Of a stretch of DNA of 64,000 nucleotides, positions 9,462 through 20,382 are shown one piece after another; the stretch's first letter is position 1; each line of letters begins with the position of its first letter. Source of the stretch: Psychromonas sp. CNPT3 (GTDB taxonomy: Bacteria; Pseudomonadota; Gammaproteobacteria; Enterobacterales; Psychromonadaceae); contig NC_020802.1 in assembly GCF_000153405.2 (NCBI RefSeq), forward strand, positions 2,988,411-3,052,410, written 5' to 3'. Position numbers and translations under genes: made by a program. Below the pieces are notes generated by a model. The model saw nothing but the letters and a program-made list of their open reading frames with translations. It was not told the origin of the DNA and did not search any database.

Positions 9462-10358
9462 ATGAAAAAATTAACTGGATTAATCGCGGCACCACACACT
9501 CCCTTTAACAAAGACAACACGGTAGATCATGACGCCATTAAACAAATTGCTAAGCATCTGATCGCCAATAAAATTAGTGGAATATACATTTGTGGAACAA
9601 CCGGTGAAGGCATACATTGCTCGGTTGCAGAGCGTAAAGAAATTGCACAAACATGGGTTAAGGCCTGTGCAAATAAACTTGATATTATTGTGCACACAGG
9701 TGCATTAAGTATTATCGACACATTAGAATTAACGCGTCATGCAGAGACGTTAGATATTCTCGCTACCTCCGTTATTGGGCCTTGCTTCTTTAAGCCGGGA
9801 TCTGTCGATGAACTCGTTAATTATTGCAAGGTCGTCGCAGCAGCCGCTCCATCTAAAGGTTTTTATTATTATCATTCTGGTATGTCAGGTGTGACTGTTG
9901 ATATGGAAGCCTTCTTGCTCAAAGCCGATACCTGTATTCCAAATTTATCAGGGCTTAAATTTAATAGCGGTGATTTATATGAATATCAACGTTGCTTACG
10001 CGTTTGCGATGGAAAATTTGATATCCCATTTGGCGTAGATGAATTTCTTCCCGGTGCATTAGCCGTTGGCGCTAAAAGTGCGGTTGGCAGTACCTATAAT
10101 TATGCAGCCCCTCTTTTTTATAACATCATAGACGCCTTTAACCGTGGCGACCAAAAAGCCGTTTTTGATGATATGAGCAAAGTGATTAAATTAATTCGTG
10201 TGCTGGTTGAATTTGGTGGCGTTGCAGCCGGTAAAGCGGCCATGAGTTTACATGGGATAGACGTTGGCGACCCTCGCTTACCTTTAACACCATTAACATC
10301 AGAGCAGCGTAAGACTGTTGTAAAACGCATGCAAGATGCTGGGTTTATCAACCTATAA
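9462..10358 (+). CDS. nanA: N-acetylneuraminate lyase
   Basis: NanA cleaves N-acetylneuraminate to ManNAc and pyruvate, the entry step of the pathway completed here by NanK and NanE. It is a DapA-type TIM barrel with GTTGEG near residues 46-51, the catalytic Tyr in YYYHSG near 136-141 and the Schiff-base Lys in GLKFNSGD near 164. At 298 aa it has the usual length. The ATG follows AAGGA by 9 bases. The gene is alone on the plus strand, away from nanEKQ. Confidence 0.95.
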   Translation: MKKLTGLIAAPHTPFNKDNTVDHDAIKQIAKHLIANKISGIYICGTTGEGIHCSVAERKEIAQTWVKACANKLDIIVHTGALSIIDTLELTRHAETLDILATSVIGPCFFKPGSVDELVNYCKVVAAAAPSKGFYYYHSGMSGVTVDMEAFLLKADTCIPNLSGLKFNSGDLYEYQRCLRVCDGKFDIPFGVDEFLPGALAVGAKSAVGSTYNYAAPLFYNIIDAFNRGDQKAVFDDMSKVIKLIRVLVEFGGVAAGKAAMSLHGIDVGDPRLPLTPLTSEQRKTVVKRMQDAGFINL

Positions 10359-10372
10359 TTGCAGGCCTTTAA

Positions 10373-10421
10373 TTCGCTAAAACAAAAAACGAGCTAAATA
10401 GCGTTTTTATGTTTTAGCGAA
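10373..10421. terminator. Long hairpin between convergent nanA and trpS
   Basis: Outer arms TTCGCTAAAACA and TGTTTTAGCGAA (12 perfect pairs) enclose an inner pair AAAAACG/CGTTTTT. The structure is almost symmetrical and can serve both genes. Confidence 0.75.
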
Positions 10422-10449
10422 CCTATTCTAAAGCTCAGCGAAGTGCTTC

Positions 10450-11451
10450 TTATTTAGGTAAGAAACCAATACGATCATAAACAACAGCAAGCGTTTTAGC
10501 TGCGCGCTCACGTGCTTTTTCAGCGCCTAAACGAGCGATATGTTGTAATGACGCTTCATCTGCACGTAACGCTTTATAACGCGCTTGAATCGGCTCAAGT
10601 AAGCTCACAACAGCATCTGCTGTATCTGCTTTTAAATGACCATACATCTTGCCTTCATAAGCAGGGATCAAGCTTTCAATAGACTGACCTGTAGAGCACG
10701 ATAATAATGTTAATAGATTCGAGATCCCGGGTTTTTCTTCTTTATCAAAATAAATACGTGCCTGCTCATCTGAATCAGTGGCCGCTGTTTTTATTTTTTT
10801 GCTGATCACTTTAGGATCTTCAAGCAAACCAATTACATTTTTTACATTCTCATCTGATTTAGACATTTTTTTAGTCGGCTCTTGCAGACTCATAATACGT
10901 GCGCCATGTGTCGGGATCGCAGGCTCTGGTACCACAAAAGTTTGTCCATAGTGATTATTAAAACGGATCGCAATATCGCGCGCCAATTCTAAATGTTGCT
11001 TCTGATCACTGCCCACAGGGATGCTTTTAGGTTGATATAATAAAATATCAGCAGCCATGAGGACGGGATAACCAAACAATCCAGCATTGACACTCGCATT
11101 GGCTTTTTGTGATTTTTCTTTAAACTGTGTCATTCGACTCAGTTCACCCATTTGTGTATGGCAGTTCAATATCCATGCAAGCTCAGCATGCTCTGGCACT
11201 TGTGATTGAATAAACATAGTGCTCTTTTGCGGATCAATACCGATTGCCTGGTACATCGCCAGACCATCATAAATGGCTCTACGTAATGCAATAGGATCTT
11301 GGCGCACAGTGATCGCGTGCAAATCAACAAGACAAAACAGACAATCATTATCTTCTTGCATGCTTACCCATTGCTTTAAGGCGCCCATATAATTACCGAT
11401 CGTTAATGATCCAGATGGTTGGCAACCACTTAATACGATTGGTTTACTCAT
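10450..11451 (-). CDS. trpS: Tryptophanyl-tRNA synthetase
   Basis: This class I synthetase charges tRNA-Trp. The HIGH-like site is [15 protein letters not shown] near residues 9-23, and the KMSKS loop is KKMSKSDEN near 195-203. Its 333 aa matches E. coli TrpS (334 aa). It is the distal gene of the widely conserved damX-dam-rpe-gph-trpS run, 16 bp after gph. Confidence 0.97.
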   Translation of the reverse strand: MSKPIVLSGCQPSGSLTIGNYMGALKQWVSMQEDNDCLFCLVDLHAITVRQDPIALRRAIYDGLAMYQAIGIDPQKSTMFIQSQVPEHAELAWILNCHTQMGELSRMTQFKEKSQKANASVNAGLFGYPVLMAADILLYQPKSIPVGSDQKQHLELARDIAIRFNNHYGQTFVVPEPAIPTHGARIMSLQEPTKKMSKSDENVKNVIGLLEDPKVISKKIKTAATDSDEQARIYFDKEEKPGISNLLTLLSCSTGQSIESLIPAYEGKMYGHLKADTADAVVSLLEPIQARYKALRADEASLQHIARLGAEKARERAAKTLAVVYDRIGFLPK

Positions 11452-11467
11452 TTATTCTCCTAGATGC

Positions 11468-12130
11468 TTATAAAAGCACTAATAATTCGTTAAATTGATC
11501 AATAATATGATCAGGATTTAGGTTAGAAACCGGTTGGCCATAATTGTAACCGTAGGTCAGTGCAATCGTTATCAAGCCAGCATTTTGCCCTGCTAGAATA
11601 TCGTTTTTCGCATCTCCCACCATTACCGCTTCACTTTTATCAACCTTAAACTGTGCACAAGCAAATTCAATTTGCAGTGGATCTGGTTTTTTCTTCTCCA
11701 GCGTATCCCCACCTAATAACAAATCAAAAGCATGATATATTTCAAAATTATTTAATAGGCCATCTAAAAAACGCTCTGCTTTATTGGTGATCAATGCGAT
11801 TTTATAACCTTTTTTTTGTAACGTGAAGAGTGTTTCACGTACATTGTCATACAGACAAGAAGCTGAATTTAAGTAATGTGCATAATGTGTTTCAAATGCA
11901 CTGATTGCGAGCGTTAAAGAAACCTGCTTATTATTCGCGTGCGCTAAAGCGCGTTCAACCATTGTTGGAATACCATCACCTACCCATGTTTTTACTTCGC
12001 TATCTTTACAGGGAGCTAAATCAAAATCCGCTAACATCGCATTTAATGCCAGACGCATATCCGGTACGCTATTAATTAATGTACCGTCTAAATCAAAACA
12101 GATGAGCTTAATGTTTTTTATTTTTGGCAT
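11468..12130 (-). CDS. gph: Phosphoglycolate phosphatase (HAD family)
   Basis: Gph hydrolyses 2-phosphoglycolate, largely produced in repair of oxidative DNA damage. HAD motifs are present: DLDGTLINS near residues 13-21, the ITNKAE motif near 114-119, and MVGDAKNDI near 169-177. Its 220 aa is slightly short of the 252-aa E. coli protein but complete. Its start overlaps the rpe stop by 13 bases, indicating coupling within the operon. Confidence 0.92.
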   Translation of the reverse strand: MPKIKNIKLICFDLDGTLINSVPDMRLALNAMLADFDLAPCKDSEVKTWVGDGIPTMVERALAHANNKQVSLTLAISAFETHYAHYLNSASCLYDNVRETLFTLQKKGYKIALITNKAERFLDGLLNNFEIYHAFDLLLGGDTLEKKKPDPLQIEFACAQFKVDKSEAVMVGDAKNDILAGQNAGLITIALTYGYNYGQPVSNLNPDHIIDQFNELLVLL

Positions 12131-12798
12131 GTCACATTACTCAGTTTTACGCGCATAGCATCGATCACCGTTTTATAATCAGGCTCGTTGAAAATGGCAG
12201 ATCCTGCAACAAACATGTCAGCACCCGCTTCTGCTATTTCTTGGATATTATCAATTTTAACGCCACCATCAACTTGCAAACGAATATCGCGTCCACTTGC
12301 TTGGATCAATTTTTTAACCGCGCGAAGCTTATCTAATGTATGGGGAATAAATGATTGTCCACCAAAGCCCGGATTAACTGACATCAGTAAAATCACATCT
12401 AGTTTATCCATTACATGCGTTAATACTTCAAGCGATGTCGCAGGATTTAACACTAAACCAGCTTTACAGCCGTGCTCTTTAATTAATTGTAATGAACGAT
12501 CTACATGCTCTGATGCTTCAGGATGAAAAGTAATAATCGATGCGCCTGCTTTAGCAAAATCAACAATCATTGTATCGACAGGCTTAACCATTAGATGCAC
12601 ATCAATAGGGGCTGTTATTCCATAGTCACGTAACGCTTTGCAGACCATAGGTCCAATCGTTAAATTAGGCACGTAATGGTTATCCATTACATCAAAATGC
12701 ACCACATCTGCGCCGTCCTGCAATACTTTTTTTACATCATCGCCTAAACGTGCAAAATCTGCAGATAGGATTGAAGGGGCAATTAAATAATCAGTCAT
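12118..12798 (-). CDS. rpe: Ribulose-phosphate 3-epimerase
   Basis: Rpe interconverts ribulose-5-phosphate and xylulose-5-phosphate in the pentose phosphate pathway. Metal and catalytic residues are in [27 protein letters not shown] and LQVDGGVK, within a 226-aa TIM barrel of typical length. It lies between dam and gph, as in E. coli. Confidence 0.96.
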   Translation of the reverse strand: MTDYLIAPSILSADFARLGDDVKKVLQDGADVVHFDVMDNHYVPNLTIGPMVCKALRDYGITAPIDVHLMVKPVDTMIVDFAKAGASIITFHPEASEHVDRSLQLIKEHGCKAGLVLNPATSLEVLTHVMDKLDVILLMSVNPGFGGQSFIPHTLDKLRAVKKLIQASGRDIRLQVDGGVKIDNIQEIAEAGADMFVAGSAIFNEPDYKTVIDAMRVKLSNVTCQK

Positions 12799-12876
12799 GA
12801 GTCGCTTCCAATATCAAGGGGTAATTGAGCGCACATTCTACTTTAGCCTAGGCTAACAAACTATTTATTCTTATAT

Positions 12877-13695
12877 CTAATTAGGAGAGTGTGCTCTAAA
12901 GCGCGCAAATACTTCTGAAACAGATTTACGCGAACTCGCTTTACTGCTGATTGTACGTGCCACATTAATAAAGTCACATTCAGCATTGGCATATAACTCA
13001 CGAGTAAGCGCTGTATCATGATTACTAATAAGAACACAACATTTTGAATTCTCAGCTAATAAAGCTAATTTTTCCTGATCTTTACGCAAAAAACCAGTGC
13101 GTGCATAGGAGGTGAAATTAGCACTGTCACTTAAGGGGACGTAGGGAGGATCACAATACAAAACATCATCATCACGTAAGTATTGAAATAATTTTTCATA
13201 TGACTTGCATACAAACGTTGCTTTTTTTGCTTTCTCTGCAAAAAAAATAAGTTCTTTCTCGGGAAAATAAGGTTTTTTATAACGCCCAAAAGGGACATTA
13301 AAACCGCCTTTTTGGTTATAACGACATAATCCGTTATAACCATGTCGATTCATGTATAAAAATAATAACGCGCGCTGGTAAACATCACTCGTTGCATTAA
13401 ACTCCGTGCGCATTTGATAATAGATAGCTTCATTATTGTATTTAGGCTGAAAATAATGCCGAGCGTCATTAATAAACTGTAATGGTTTACGTTTAATAAT
13501 TTTGTACATCTCAATCAAATCGGGATTAATATCATTGAGCAAGTAACTCTCAAAATCACTGTTTAAGAAAACCGAGCCAGCACCCACAAACGGTTCAATT
13601 AAGCGCTTAGATCCTGGTAAACGTTGATTAATTTGCTCTATCAGTGAGTATTTACCACCTGCCCATTTTAAAAAGGCTCTATTTTTTTTAGTCAT
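12877..13695 (-). CDS. dam: DNA adenine methylase (GATC-specific)
   Basis: Dam methylates adenine in GATC, supporting mismatch repair strand choice, SeqA-controlled initiation and gene regulation. The SAM-binding FxGxG motif appears as PFVGAGSVF near residues 35-43, preceded by FLKWAGGK near 8-15. The catalytic DPPY lies near residue 182. Its 272 aa is normal. It overlaps the end of damX by 8 bases. Orphan gammaproteobacterial Dam is favoured over a restriction partner because of the operon. Confidence 0.96.
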   Translation of the reverse strand: MTKKNRAFLKWAGGKYSLIEQINQRLPGSKRLIEPFVGAGSVFLNSDFESYLLNDINPDLIEMYKIIKRKPLQFINDARHYFQPKYNNEAIYYQMRTEFNATSDVYQRALLFLYMNRHGYNGLCRYNQKGGFNVPFGRYKKPYFPEKELIFFAEKAKKATFVCKSYEKLFQYLRDDDVLYCDPPYVPLSDSANFTSYARTGFLRKDQEKLALLAENSKCCVLISNHDTALTRELYANAECDFINVARTISSKASSRKSVSEVFARFRAHSPN

Positions 13696-15313
13696 GATTT
13701 AACTGCAGATCCTGATGAACCGATGTATATTTTTTTATCCAATGATCTAATTTAGATAATGACCCTGGTAATTGATGACTGCTTTCTAAGGCTGCTTCAT
13801 AATTTGGGTATTGTCCATAAACCGCAATGTACCAAGGTTTTCCCTTGCGGATAGTGCGATATAGATAAAGATCTTTTTGTGGAAAATTCGCTCGAATAAA
13901 GTCTTCTACTGCTTCTTGAGTGGACATTGCAGACAGCTGTAAGGTATAAAAATCCGCATCTATTTTTAGTAACTTTTTAGAGGATAAATGAGGTGAAAAT
14001 TTATTGTATTGTTGCACTGTGACGCGTTTTTTTGTTTTTAACGGCTCCGCTTTAGGCGTCTCGGTCTTGGGTTTAGGTGCCTCTGTCTTAGATTTTATCG
14101 ATTTTTTTATTAAAGCGCTTTTTTTAAGTGCATTAATATCCAATGTTGCTTTAATTGGTGCAGAAACATCGAGTGGCTTATTAGCGTTCACTTTTAATAC
14201 GACATCGGTGTATGTTGGCGTCAATAGCGTTTTCTTTTTCACGTCGTTAATAAGTGGCGCCCTCTTGGCCTCCTCATTCTTAACATCGACTAAATGTAAT
14301 TCTTTATTGGCAAGAAGTAACTGCTGCTTTTTAGCACTGCTCTCACCCACTAACAGTAAATTATCTGTCACTTCAGATTGTTCCTGCTCAGACCAACTTC
14401 CAGCAAGTAACTCTGCCTGTGTGTCAGGGAGTGTATCCATGGGCTCAGGTGAGACGTTGCTATCATCTTCAAAGATAAGAACATTTGTCTGCTTGATATA
14501 AGAAAGTAATTGCGGGTAGACATAAGTCGCAATAGCCACTGCAACTGACAATAATAAAAACATCAGTAATAATGCGGGTAAACGTGCTCTAAAACGACTT
14601 GGGGGCGCTACATTATCGGCACCCGCCATGATCGTTTCTGCGAGAGCGATAATTTTTTGGGGATTACCTGAGCATAACTTTAATTGCTGAGTCAGCGCGT
14701 CTTGATTTTCCAGTCGAGAAGAGTAATTAACTTGTGCAAAGTAATGCATCAACAGTCTGGATGCATCTTCAATATCTAACGGGGCTAATTTAAACTCAAC
14801 AAAGGTGCCTTTTTCTTGTACTGGGTACTTTTTATTAAGCTGTTCAATCCCTTGTTGATTATTTTCCTCATGGCTCGACAACATGACATTTATTTCAACA
14901 TCACCCAGTGATGCTTTATGCATACAAAGATACGCGAGTTCCGATAATATCTCAGCAGAGATATATTGGGCATTATCAATACTGATTAATAAAGCTTGAG
15001 GCATCGCTCTTTTTTCTTGTAACTGCGCAATGGAGACATACAAGCTGTCATGCGCATCAAAAAGCGCATTATCATAAAGTTGTGTAATGATTTTTTGACG
15101 AATTATCTCATCACTCAATTGTTCATTAAAACGTAAATGCACTTGTTTAATATTGGTATTTAATTTATTAGCAAGTTGTTCAAACAGGGTACTTTTACCC
15201 GCACCGTCCTCGGCAGAAATAAAAATTAAAGACGACGACAAATAAATTAAATGCTGCAGACGCTCAATTAATTGTAGCTGTGGTGAGATTGAGATCAAAG
15301 TACGTTCAACCAT
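13688..15313 (-). CDS. damX: DamX, SPOR-domain cell division protein
   Basis: DamX is an inner-membrane protein that goes to the division septum through a SPOR domain. Here a cytoplasmic N-terminal ATPase-like domain with a P-loop (SAEDGAGKSTL near residues 33-43) is followed by a membrane segment near 246-268. A long charged Lys/Pro/Glu-rich linker leads to a C-terminal SPOR domain from about residue 455. At 541 aa it is longer than E. coli DamX (428 aa), mostly in the linker. It lies between aroB and dam. Confidence 0.9.
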   Translation of the reverse strand: MVERTLISISPQLQLIERLQHLIYLSSSLIFISAEDGAGKSTLFEQLANKLNTNIKQVHLRFNEQLSDEIIRQKIITQLYDNALFDAHDSLYVSIAQLQEKRAMPQALLISIDNAQYISAEILSELAYLCMHKASLGDVEINVMLSSHEENNQQGIEQLNKKYPVQEKGTFVEFKLAPLDIEDASRLLMHYFAQVNYSSRLENQDALTQQLKLCSGNPQKIIALAETIMAGADNVAPPSRFRARLPALLLMFLLLSVAVAIATYVYPQLLSYIKQTNVLIFEDDSNVSPEPMDTLPDTQAELLAGSWSEQEQSEVTDNLLLVGESSAKKQQLLLANKELHLVDVKNEEAKRAPLINDVKKKTLLTPTYTDVVLKVNANKPLDVSAPIKATLDINALKKSALIKKSIKSKTEAPKPKTETPKAEPLKTKKRVTVQQYNKFSPHLSSKKLLKIDADFYTLQLSAMSTQEAVEDFIRANFPQKDLYLYRTIRKGKPWYIAVYGQYPNYEAALESSHQLPGSLSKLDHWIKKYTSVHQDLQLNHD

Positions 15314-15318
15314 TGGCT

Positions 15319-16389
15319 TTAATGTTCAATAACAGAGCGAAGTTGCGTCTCTGTCACATTATCAAATAAACCGCAACAACCAATGTCTGTAGGTAAAACA
15401 AAGCGTAATTTCCCATTTAATACTTTTTTATCTAATTGCATATGTACCATAAAAGAGGAAAAATCCATTGAAGAAGGTGCATTAACAGGTAAATCAAAAT
15501 GGGTCAGTAGCAGGCAAACGCGTTGCACTTGTGAGTTATCTATCAAACCAAGTAAGCTCGACATTTTACAGGCTAAGACCATACCTGCAGCAACCGCTTC
15601 ACCATGTAACCAGTTTCCATATCCTTGCTCGGCCTCTATCGCATGACCAAATGTATGTCCTAAATTAAGTAATGCGCGTACACCTTGCTCTTTTTCATCT
15701 TCGGCAACGACGCGCGCTTTAATAGCGCAACAGCGTTTGATCAAATAGGTCATTATTTCTGGTTTTAATGCTTTAATTTCAGCAATGTTATCTTCTAACC
15801 AGGTAAAGAAATCCTGATCGTAAACAATGCCATATTTAATGACTTCTGCCATACCGGCTGCAAATTCTCTCGGTGCTAGCGTTTGCAAGCAATCGATATC
15901 AATGATCACGGCTTGTGGCTGATGAAACGCCCCGATCATGTTCTTGCCTAATGCATGATTAACCGCCGTTTTTCCACCTACCGAAGAGTCAACTTGGGCA
16001 AGTAAAGTGGTCGGTACTTGTATAAAATCAATGCCACGTTGATAGCATGCGGCAGCAAAACCTGCCATATCACCGATAACGCCGCCACCTAAGGCGATGA
16101 TAGTAGTATCACGGGCATGTTTTTTAGTTAATAGCGCCATTAAAATTTTTTCAAAATAGGCTAAATTTTTATGCTTTTCTCCATCAGGGAGAATAACCTC
16201 ATCAACCTCAAAATTTTCAAGTGATTTTTTACATGCTTGTAGATATAGGGGAGCAACAACATCATTGCTCACTATCATTACTTTTTTCGCTGCAATAGCA
16301 CCTTCAAATAATGATTTTTTATGTAACAACCCCTCTCCAATATAAATTGGATAGCGTCGCTCACCTAATTCTACAATTAATGTATCCAT
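15319..16389 (-). CDS. aroB: 3-dehydroquinate synthase
   Basis: AroB cyclises DAHP to 3-dehydroquinate, step two of the shikimate pathway. The NAD-binding region has DGEKHKNL near residues 69-76 and [15 protein letters not shown] near 100-114. Zinc-ligand His residues occur in [11 protein letters not shown] near 243-253. Its 356 aa is normal. It shares a base with the aroK stop region (16389), so the pair is coupled. Confidence 0.97.
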   Translation of the reverse strand: MDTLIVELGERRYPIYIGEGLLHKKSLFEGAIAAKKVMIVSNDVVAPLYLQACKKSLENFEVDEVILPDGEKHKNLAYFEKILMALLTKKHARDTTIIALGGGVIGDMAGFAAACYQRGIDFIQVPTTLLAQVDSSVGGKTAVNHALGKNMIGAFHQPQAVIIDIDCLQTLAPREFAAGMAEVIKYGIVYDQDFFTWLEDNIAEIKALKPEIMTYLIKRCCAIKARVVAEDEKEQGVRALLNLGHTFGHAIEAEQGYGNWLHGEAVAAGMVLACKMSSLLGLIDNSQVQRVCLLLTHFDLPVNAPSSMDFSSFMVHMQLDKKVLNGKLRFVLPTDIGCCGLFDNVTETQLRSVIEH

Positions 16390-16904
16390 TAAAAATCCAA
16401 TAATGAAATAATTTGACTGGCGACCACTTTGGCACTTTGATCATCCGTTTCGATAGTGTAATCCGCAACCTCGTCATACAAAGCATTACGTGTTTTCGCT
16501 AACGCCTCTAACACCACACGCGGATCATCTGTTTGCAATAATGGGCGTCTTTTATCTTTTAATGTTCTTGCTAATTGCTTATTAATACTCGTTTTTAAAT
16601 AAACAACAATACCACGCGCAGATAAGTGATTTCTATTTTCAGCGCGAATGATAGCGCCTCCACCTGTCGCTAAGACAATACCGTGGTTTTGAGTGAGCTC
16701 ATCTAATATACCCTGCTCACGAGTTCGAAATCCTTCTTCGCCTTCCACATCAAAAACCCAGGCGATATCCGCACCGGTTTTTTTCTCTATTTCAGCATCT
16801 GAATCATGAAAATTAAGATGTAGCATTTGTGCTAAGTGACGGCCAATTGTGCTTTTACCAGCCCCCATTGGACCAATTAAGAAAATATTACGTTGTTCTG
16901 CCAT
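16389..16904 (-). CDS. aroK: Shikimate kinase
   Basis: AroK phosphorylates shikimate with ATP. Walker A is GPMGAGKST near residues 11-19, the shikimate-binding Asp is in FHDSDAEIE near 32-40, and GGGAI lies near 80-84. At 171 aa it matches AroK. A weak terminator separates it from the upstream pilQ, so aroKB-damX probably has its own promoter in the 100-bp gap. Confidence 0.96.
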   Translation of the reverse strand: MAEQRNIFLIGPMGAGKSTIGRHLAQMLHLNFHDSDAEIEKKTGADIAWVFDVEGEEGFRTREQGILDELTQNHGIVLATGGGAIIRAENRNHLSARGIVVYLKTSINKQLARTLKDKRRPLLQTDDPRVVLEALAKTRNALYDEVADYTIETDDQSAKVVASQIISLLDF

Positions 16905-17012
16905 GTTGGTTTTTTACTCAATAATTAATTACAGGAAAGTTCCTTTAAAAAAAGAAGTGCTGCGCATTATCGCAATTGTTACTCATGGATTGCAAGTTTT
17001 AACTAATAAAGG

Positions 17013-17050
17013 CGAAAAAAAAGCCAAAATATTACATTTTAGCCTTTTAT
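17013..17050 (-). terminator. Terminator after pilQ
   Basis: Read on the minus strand, AAAAGGCTAAAAT pairs with ATTTTGGCTTTT, with one bulged G, and runs into eight T residues. It closes the pilMNOPQ operon before aroK. Confidence 0.6.
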
Positions 17051-17056
17051 TATCGA

Positions 17057-19288
17057 TTAATAATGCGTTTCCATTACCAGCCTTGGTGTTACAAAAATCA
17101 GTAATTCTGATTTTCGGTTTTCTTTGATGGTCGTTCTAAATAGAGCACCTAAGAAAGGAATGTCACCTAAAAAAGGCACTTTCTGAACAGTGTCTATGAT
17201 CCGTTGTTGATAAATACCACCGAGAACGATTGTTTCACCATTACCCACGAGTACTTGTGTTTTTATTTCTTGGGTATTTATTGATACTGCCTGACCCAAT
17301 CCGGTTGGGATAACATCCCCTTTAGAATCCTGAGTTATCACTAAGTCTAAAATGATTTTATTGTCTGGTGTTATCTGTGGCGTCACTTGTAAACTAAGTA
17401 CCGCTTTTTTAAAGCTCACTGCTGTCGCGCCCGATGAGGCTGATTCGACATAAGGGATCTCTGTACCTTGCTCAATATATGCCGTTTGTTGATCTGCGGT
17501 GGTTATACGAGGACTCGCGATGATTTCAGCTTTATTTTCTTTTTCTAAAGCGGATAACTCTAAGTCTAATATTTTACCACTTGCGAGTTTTGCGATACGA
17601 AAAGCGATACGCCCCGCAGCGCCAACAACAGGTAAATTAACATTTAAACGTTCATCGAGTGACCCATTAGTAAGGCCATCTAAACTTCCGCTTGTAGATA
17701 AATCACCATTAACATTGGAGTTACCCCAGCGAATACCTAACTCTTCTCCTACGGAATCATTCACTGTCACCATTCGCGCTTCAATAACAACTTGACGAAC
17801 GGGAATATCTAACACTTTTATCATGTTTTTTACGGCTTTAATCACTCTTGCTGTATCTTTCAAAAGTAGCATATTAGTGCGTTTATCTACATTTACAGAG
17901 CCTCTATCCGATAATAAGCTCACGTCTCCAGAAGATAATATAGCGGCTATATTGGTCGCTTTCGCGTAATTTATTTGAATATACTCATGATATAACGGCG
18001 CCAATTCTAAAACAGCTTTGTTCGTTTGTAGTTGTTCGCGCTCCGTCAAAGCAAGCTCAGCTTCGGGCGCAATCATTAAAATATTGCCTTGTATGCGCTT
18101 ACCTAAGCCTTTCACTTTTAAAATAATATCTAACGCTTGAGACCAAGGCACATCATCTAAGCGCAAAGTGATATTACCGCCCACAGAATCCGTAATAACG
18201 AGATTAAATTTATTAAAATCAGCAATTAATTGTAATACGGTGCGCACCGGAATATCTTGGAAATTAAGAGATATCGCTTTACCTTCATAGCTCTTTTGTT
18301 TTTTTGCTTTTGTTTTTTTGTAAATATTAAGGGTAAATAGTGTATCTAACTGATCATATTCATAGTTATATTCGTCATTCATGGTGAATACAAAGCGAGC
18401 ATTACCTTCTTCTGTAAAGCTTTCAACGTTTTCAACCACCGTTGCAAAATCTAACACATCCATAATATACAGTTGTTCATTACCGATAAACGTACTTTTG
18501 AACTGCACAATAAGTTGCTTATCTCTACGCTCTATATCAACTGCTACGCTAGAATTTTCTAAAGAAATAGAGAATTCGCCTTGGCCTTTGGATAATCGTT
18601 TAAAGTCAAAAGCAACAATGTTGTTAATGTAACCACTCGGCGTTTTAGTAATAGTACTACGTGTAGACATCTTACTTTTAAGCTTCTCGGGCTTAGGTTC
18701 ACTTAACTTAGGTTCACTTGATTTAAATGTCTGTGCGGGTATAGATGCCTGTACTACCACGGGTATCATTTTAAGTTTCGATGCTGAACTATTCTTATTA
18801 AGCAAACTCTGTACATTTTGCATAATAGATTCTAATAAAACATCCTTTTTTTCTGAGGCTCCCTTATCTATTTTATTAATATCTATATTTCCAAAGCGGA
18901 TCAACAAAAGATTTTTTTTCTTCACAATATAATAAGGCATTAATTTTTTTAAGGAGATAAGCAAGCGTAAACCTTGCTCTGTTCGTTTAGTCGTCACTGA
19001 CTTAATTGATTTTTTATCAATTACAATGGGGTTTATTGCTAAAATAGAATTAGCACCGTCAATATCTACAATCAACTGATCAGGTTTATAATGTAATTTA
19101 TCGCTGTATTTTCCAAGTATTTCTGTAAATTCAAATTGTAATTCAAATTGGCCATCAATAAGAGGATTAACCTGAACATTACTCAGTTGCGTGCTCGCAA
19201 ATAAAGGAACGCTACAAAACAACAATAGCACGGCCAATAAATGCACAATATTTTTTCTTGATTTTACTAAGCTCATAATTTCATTCAT
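17057..19288 (-). CDS. pilQ: Type IV pilus secretin PilQ
   Basis: PilQ forms the outer-membrane channel through which type IV pili leave the cell. A signal peptide spans about residues 1-31. Two AMIN-like peptidoglycan-binding regions follow, then a secretin N domain (from about 345, with ISLNFQDIPVRTVLQLIADF) and the secretin core (about 500-735, ending KSELLIFVTPRLV). Its 743 aa is normal. It is the last gene of pilMNOPQ, and its gate is assembled with PilP. Confidence 0.95.
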   Translation of the reverse strand: MNEIMSLVKSRKNIVHLLAVLLLFCSVPLFASTQLSNVQVNPLIDGQFELQFEFTEILGKYSDKLHYKPDQLIVDIDGANSILAINPIVIDKKSIKSVTTKRTEQGLRLLISLKKLMPYYIVKKKNLLLIRFGNIDINKIDKGASEKKDVLLESIMQNVQSLLNKNSSASKLKMIPVVVQASIPAQTFKSSEPKLSEPKPEKLKSKMSTRSTITKTPSGYINNIVAFDFKRLSKGQGEFSISLENSSVAVDIERRDKQLIVQFKSTFIGNEQLYIMDVLDFATVVENVESFTEEGNARFVFTMNDEYNYEYDQLDTLFTLNIYKKTKAKKQKSYEGKAISLNFQDIPVRTVLQLIADFNKFNLVITDSVGGNITLRLDDVPWSQALDIILKVKGLGKRIQGNILMIAPEAELALTEREQLQTNKAVLELAPLYHEYIQINYAKATNIAAILSSGDVSLLSDRGSVNVDKRTNMLLLKDTARVIKAVKNMIKVLDIPVRQVVIEARMVTVNDSVGEELGIRWGNSNVNGDLSTSGSLDGLTNGSLDERLNVNLPVVGAAGRIAFRIAKLASGKILDLELSALEKENKAEIIASPRITTADQQTAYIEQGTEIPYVESASSGATAVSFKKAVLSLQVTPQITPDNKIILDLVITQDSKGDVIPTGLGQAVSINTQEIKTQVLVGNGETIVLGGIYQQRIIDTVQKVPFLGDIPFLGALFRTTIKENRKSELLIFVTPRLVMETHY

Positions 19289-19294
19289 CCCTGC

Positions 19295-19813
19295 TTATTC
19301 AGATGGCAATATTATTTGTGTCGATCTTTCTTGCCAACATCCTGTATTATCTGCGATTAATTCGACTAACTCTATTTTTTTATTACTAACATCTGAGATT
19401 TTCCCTTGATTTAACCCCAAATAATCACCTTTTTTCACATGATATAACTCACCACCGGAGGCTTGGATCAAAGCAAATAATGTTTTATTAATACGTACAG
19501 TACCACTCATAGCAAGCCTATCTAAAGGATAGCTTTCTAATATTCCTTTCTTGCGTTGAATATTTGGCTGAGGACACTTGCTCGGCAGTAAACCGTGATC
19601 TTTTGCGGCACTTAAATAAGGCGTAGCAAAAGGGTCTCGCCCGAGGGTTTCGGTAAAGATTAATGCGTCTATATTTTTCAATTCTGGGATCTTATCGTGG
19701 ATGGGATAAGTCAAAGATTTTGTATTTTGCACAAACTCATGTAAATCCTCATTATTTTCATCACTGCAAGAAAAAAGAGAAAAAAGCACTAATACCGATA
19801 ATAACTTTTTCAT
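19295..19813 (-). CDS. pilP: Type IV pilus inner-membrane lipoprotein PilP
   Basis: PilP joins the inner-membrane PilMNO platform to the PilQ secretin. The N-terminus LLSVLVLFSLFSCSD ends in a lipobox, placing the acylated Cys near residue 16. The C-terminal HR-like fold includes GTVRINKTLFALIQA and VKKGDYLG. Its 172 aa matches the family. Its start overlaps pilO by 4 bases. Confidence 0.92.
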   Translation of the reverse strand: MKKLLSVLVLFSLFSCSDENNEDLHEFVQNTKSLTYPIHDKIPELKNIDALIFTETLGRDPFATPYLSAAKDHGLLPSKCPQPNIQRKKGILESYPLDRLAMSGTVRINKTLFALIQASGGELYHVKKGDYLGLNQGKISDVSNKKIELVELIADNTGCWQERSTQIILPSE

Positions 19814-20382
19814 TTCTTATCTCCCTTATAACGATACGTTTTTGCAATAACGTTTAAGGATAAAGTCCCATTTTCTGTCTTCTTTAAAAGCAAGCGATCT
19901 AAAATAACAATACGTGGTAACGCGGCTATATCTGCAGCAAACTGCCCTAATTGCTGATAATTACCTTCGACCTCTATTGTTATCGGCACCTCGACGGATA
20001 ACTCCGCATCTTTTAATGCCCCCCAGTTAATACTTTTAAATAATAAGCCGTTATTTGCTCCGATAAAGCTAATATCGTCGAGTAAGCTCGCTATTTCTTT
20101 CTTACTGGGTAGCTTTTGAATAAGCTCATCAAGAATGACATGGATCTCTATCATTTGTTCTTGATAGGCTTCTAAATTAGAAGCTAATGCGGCTTTAAGT
20201 TTAAAATCTTTTTTAAGGATAAATTCTTTATTTTGCTCCGCTTCTAATTCATCTAATTGCGCAGTAGTGACAAAATAAAAGAAAGCACCACTGATTAAAA
20301 CACAACAAAATGCAATGAAAAGTCCACGGTATAAGGCGGGCCAACTGCCTACATTTTCAAAATCTAATTCATTTAGATCCAT
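19810..20382 (-). CDS. pilO: Type IV pilus assembly protein PilO
   Basis: PilO is a bitopic inner-membrane protein that pairs with PilN in the pilus alignment complex. A membrane segment lies near residues 18-41, followed by a coiled coil (about 45-90) and a periplasmic ferredoxin-like domain. Its 190 aa is usual. It overlaps pilN by 14 bases and pilP by 4. Confidence 0.92.
   Translation of the reverse strand: MDLNELDFENVGSWPALYRGLFIAFCCVLISGAFFYFVTTAQLDELEAEQNKEFILKKDFKLKAALASNLEAYQEQMIEIHVILDELIQKLPSKKEIASLLDDISFIGANNGLLFKSINWGALKDAELSVEVPITIEVEGNYQQLGQFAADIAALPRIVILDRLLLKKTENGTLSLNVIAKTYRYKGDKK

Noticed and set aside
14004..14501. 165-codon plus-strand ORF opposite damX
   Set aside because: It mirrors the low-complexity linker of damX; the damX domains and operon position are clear.
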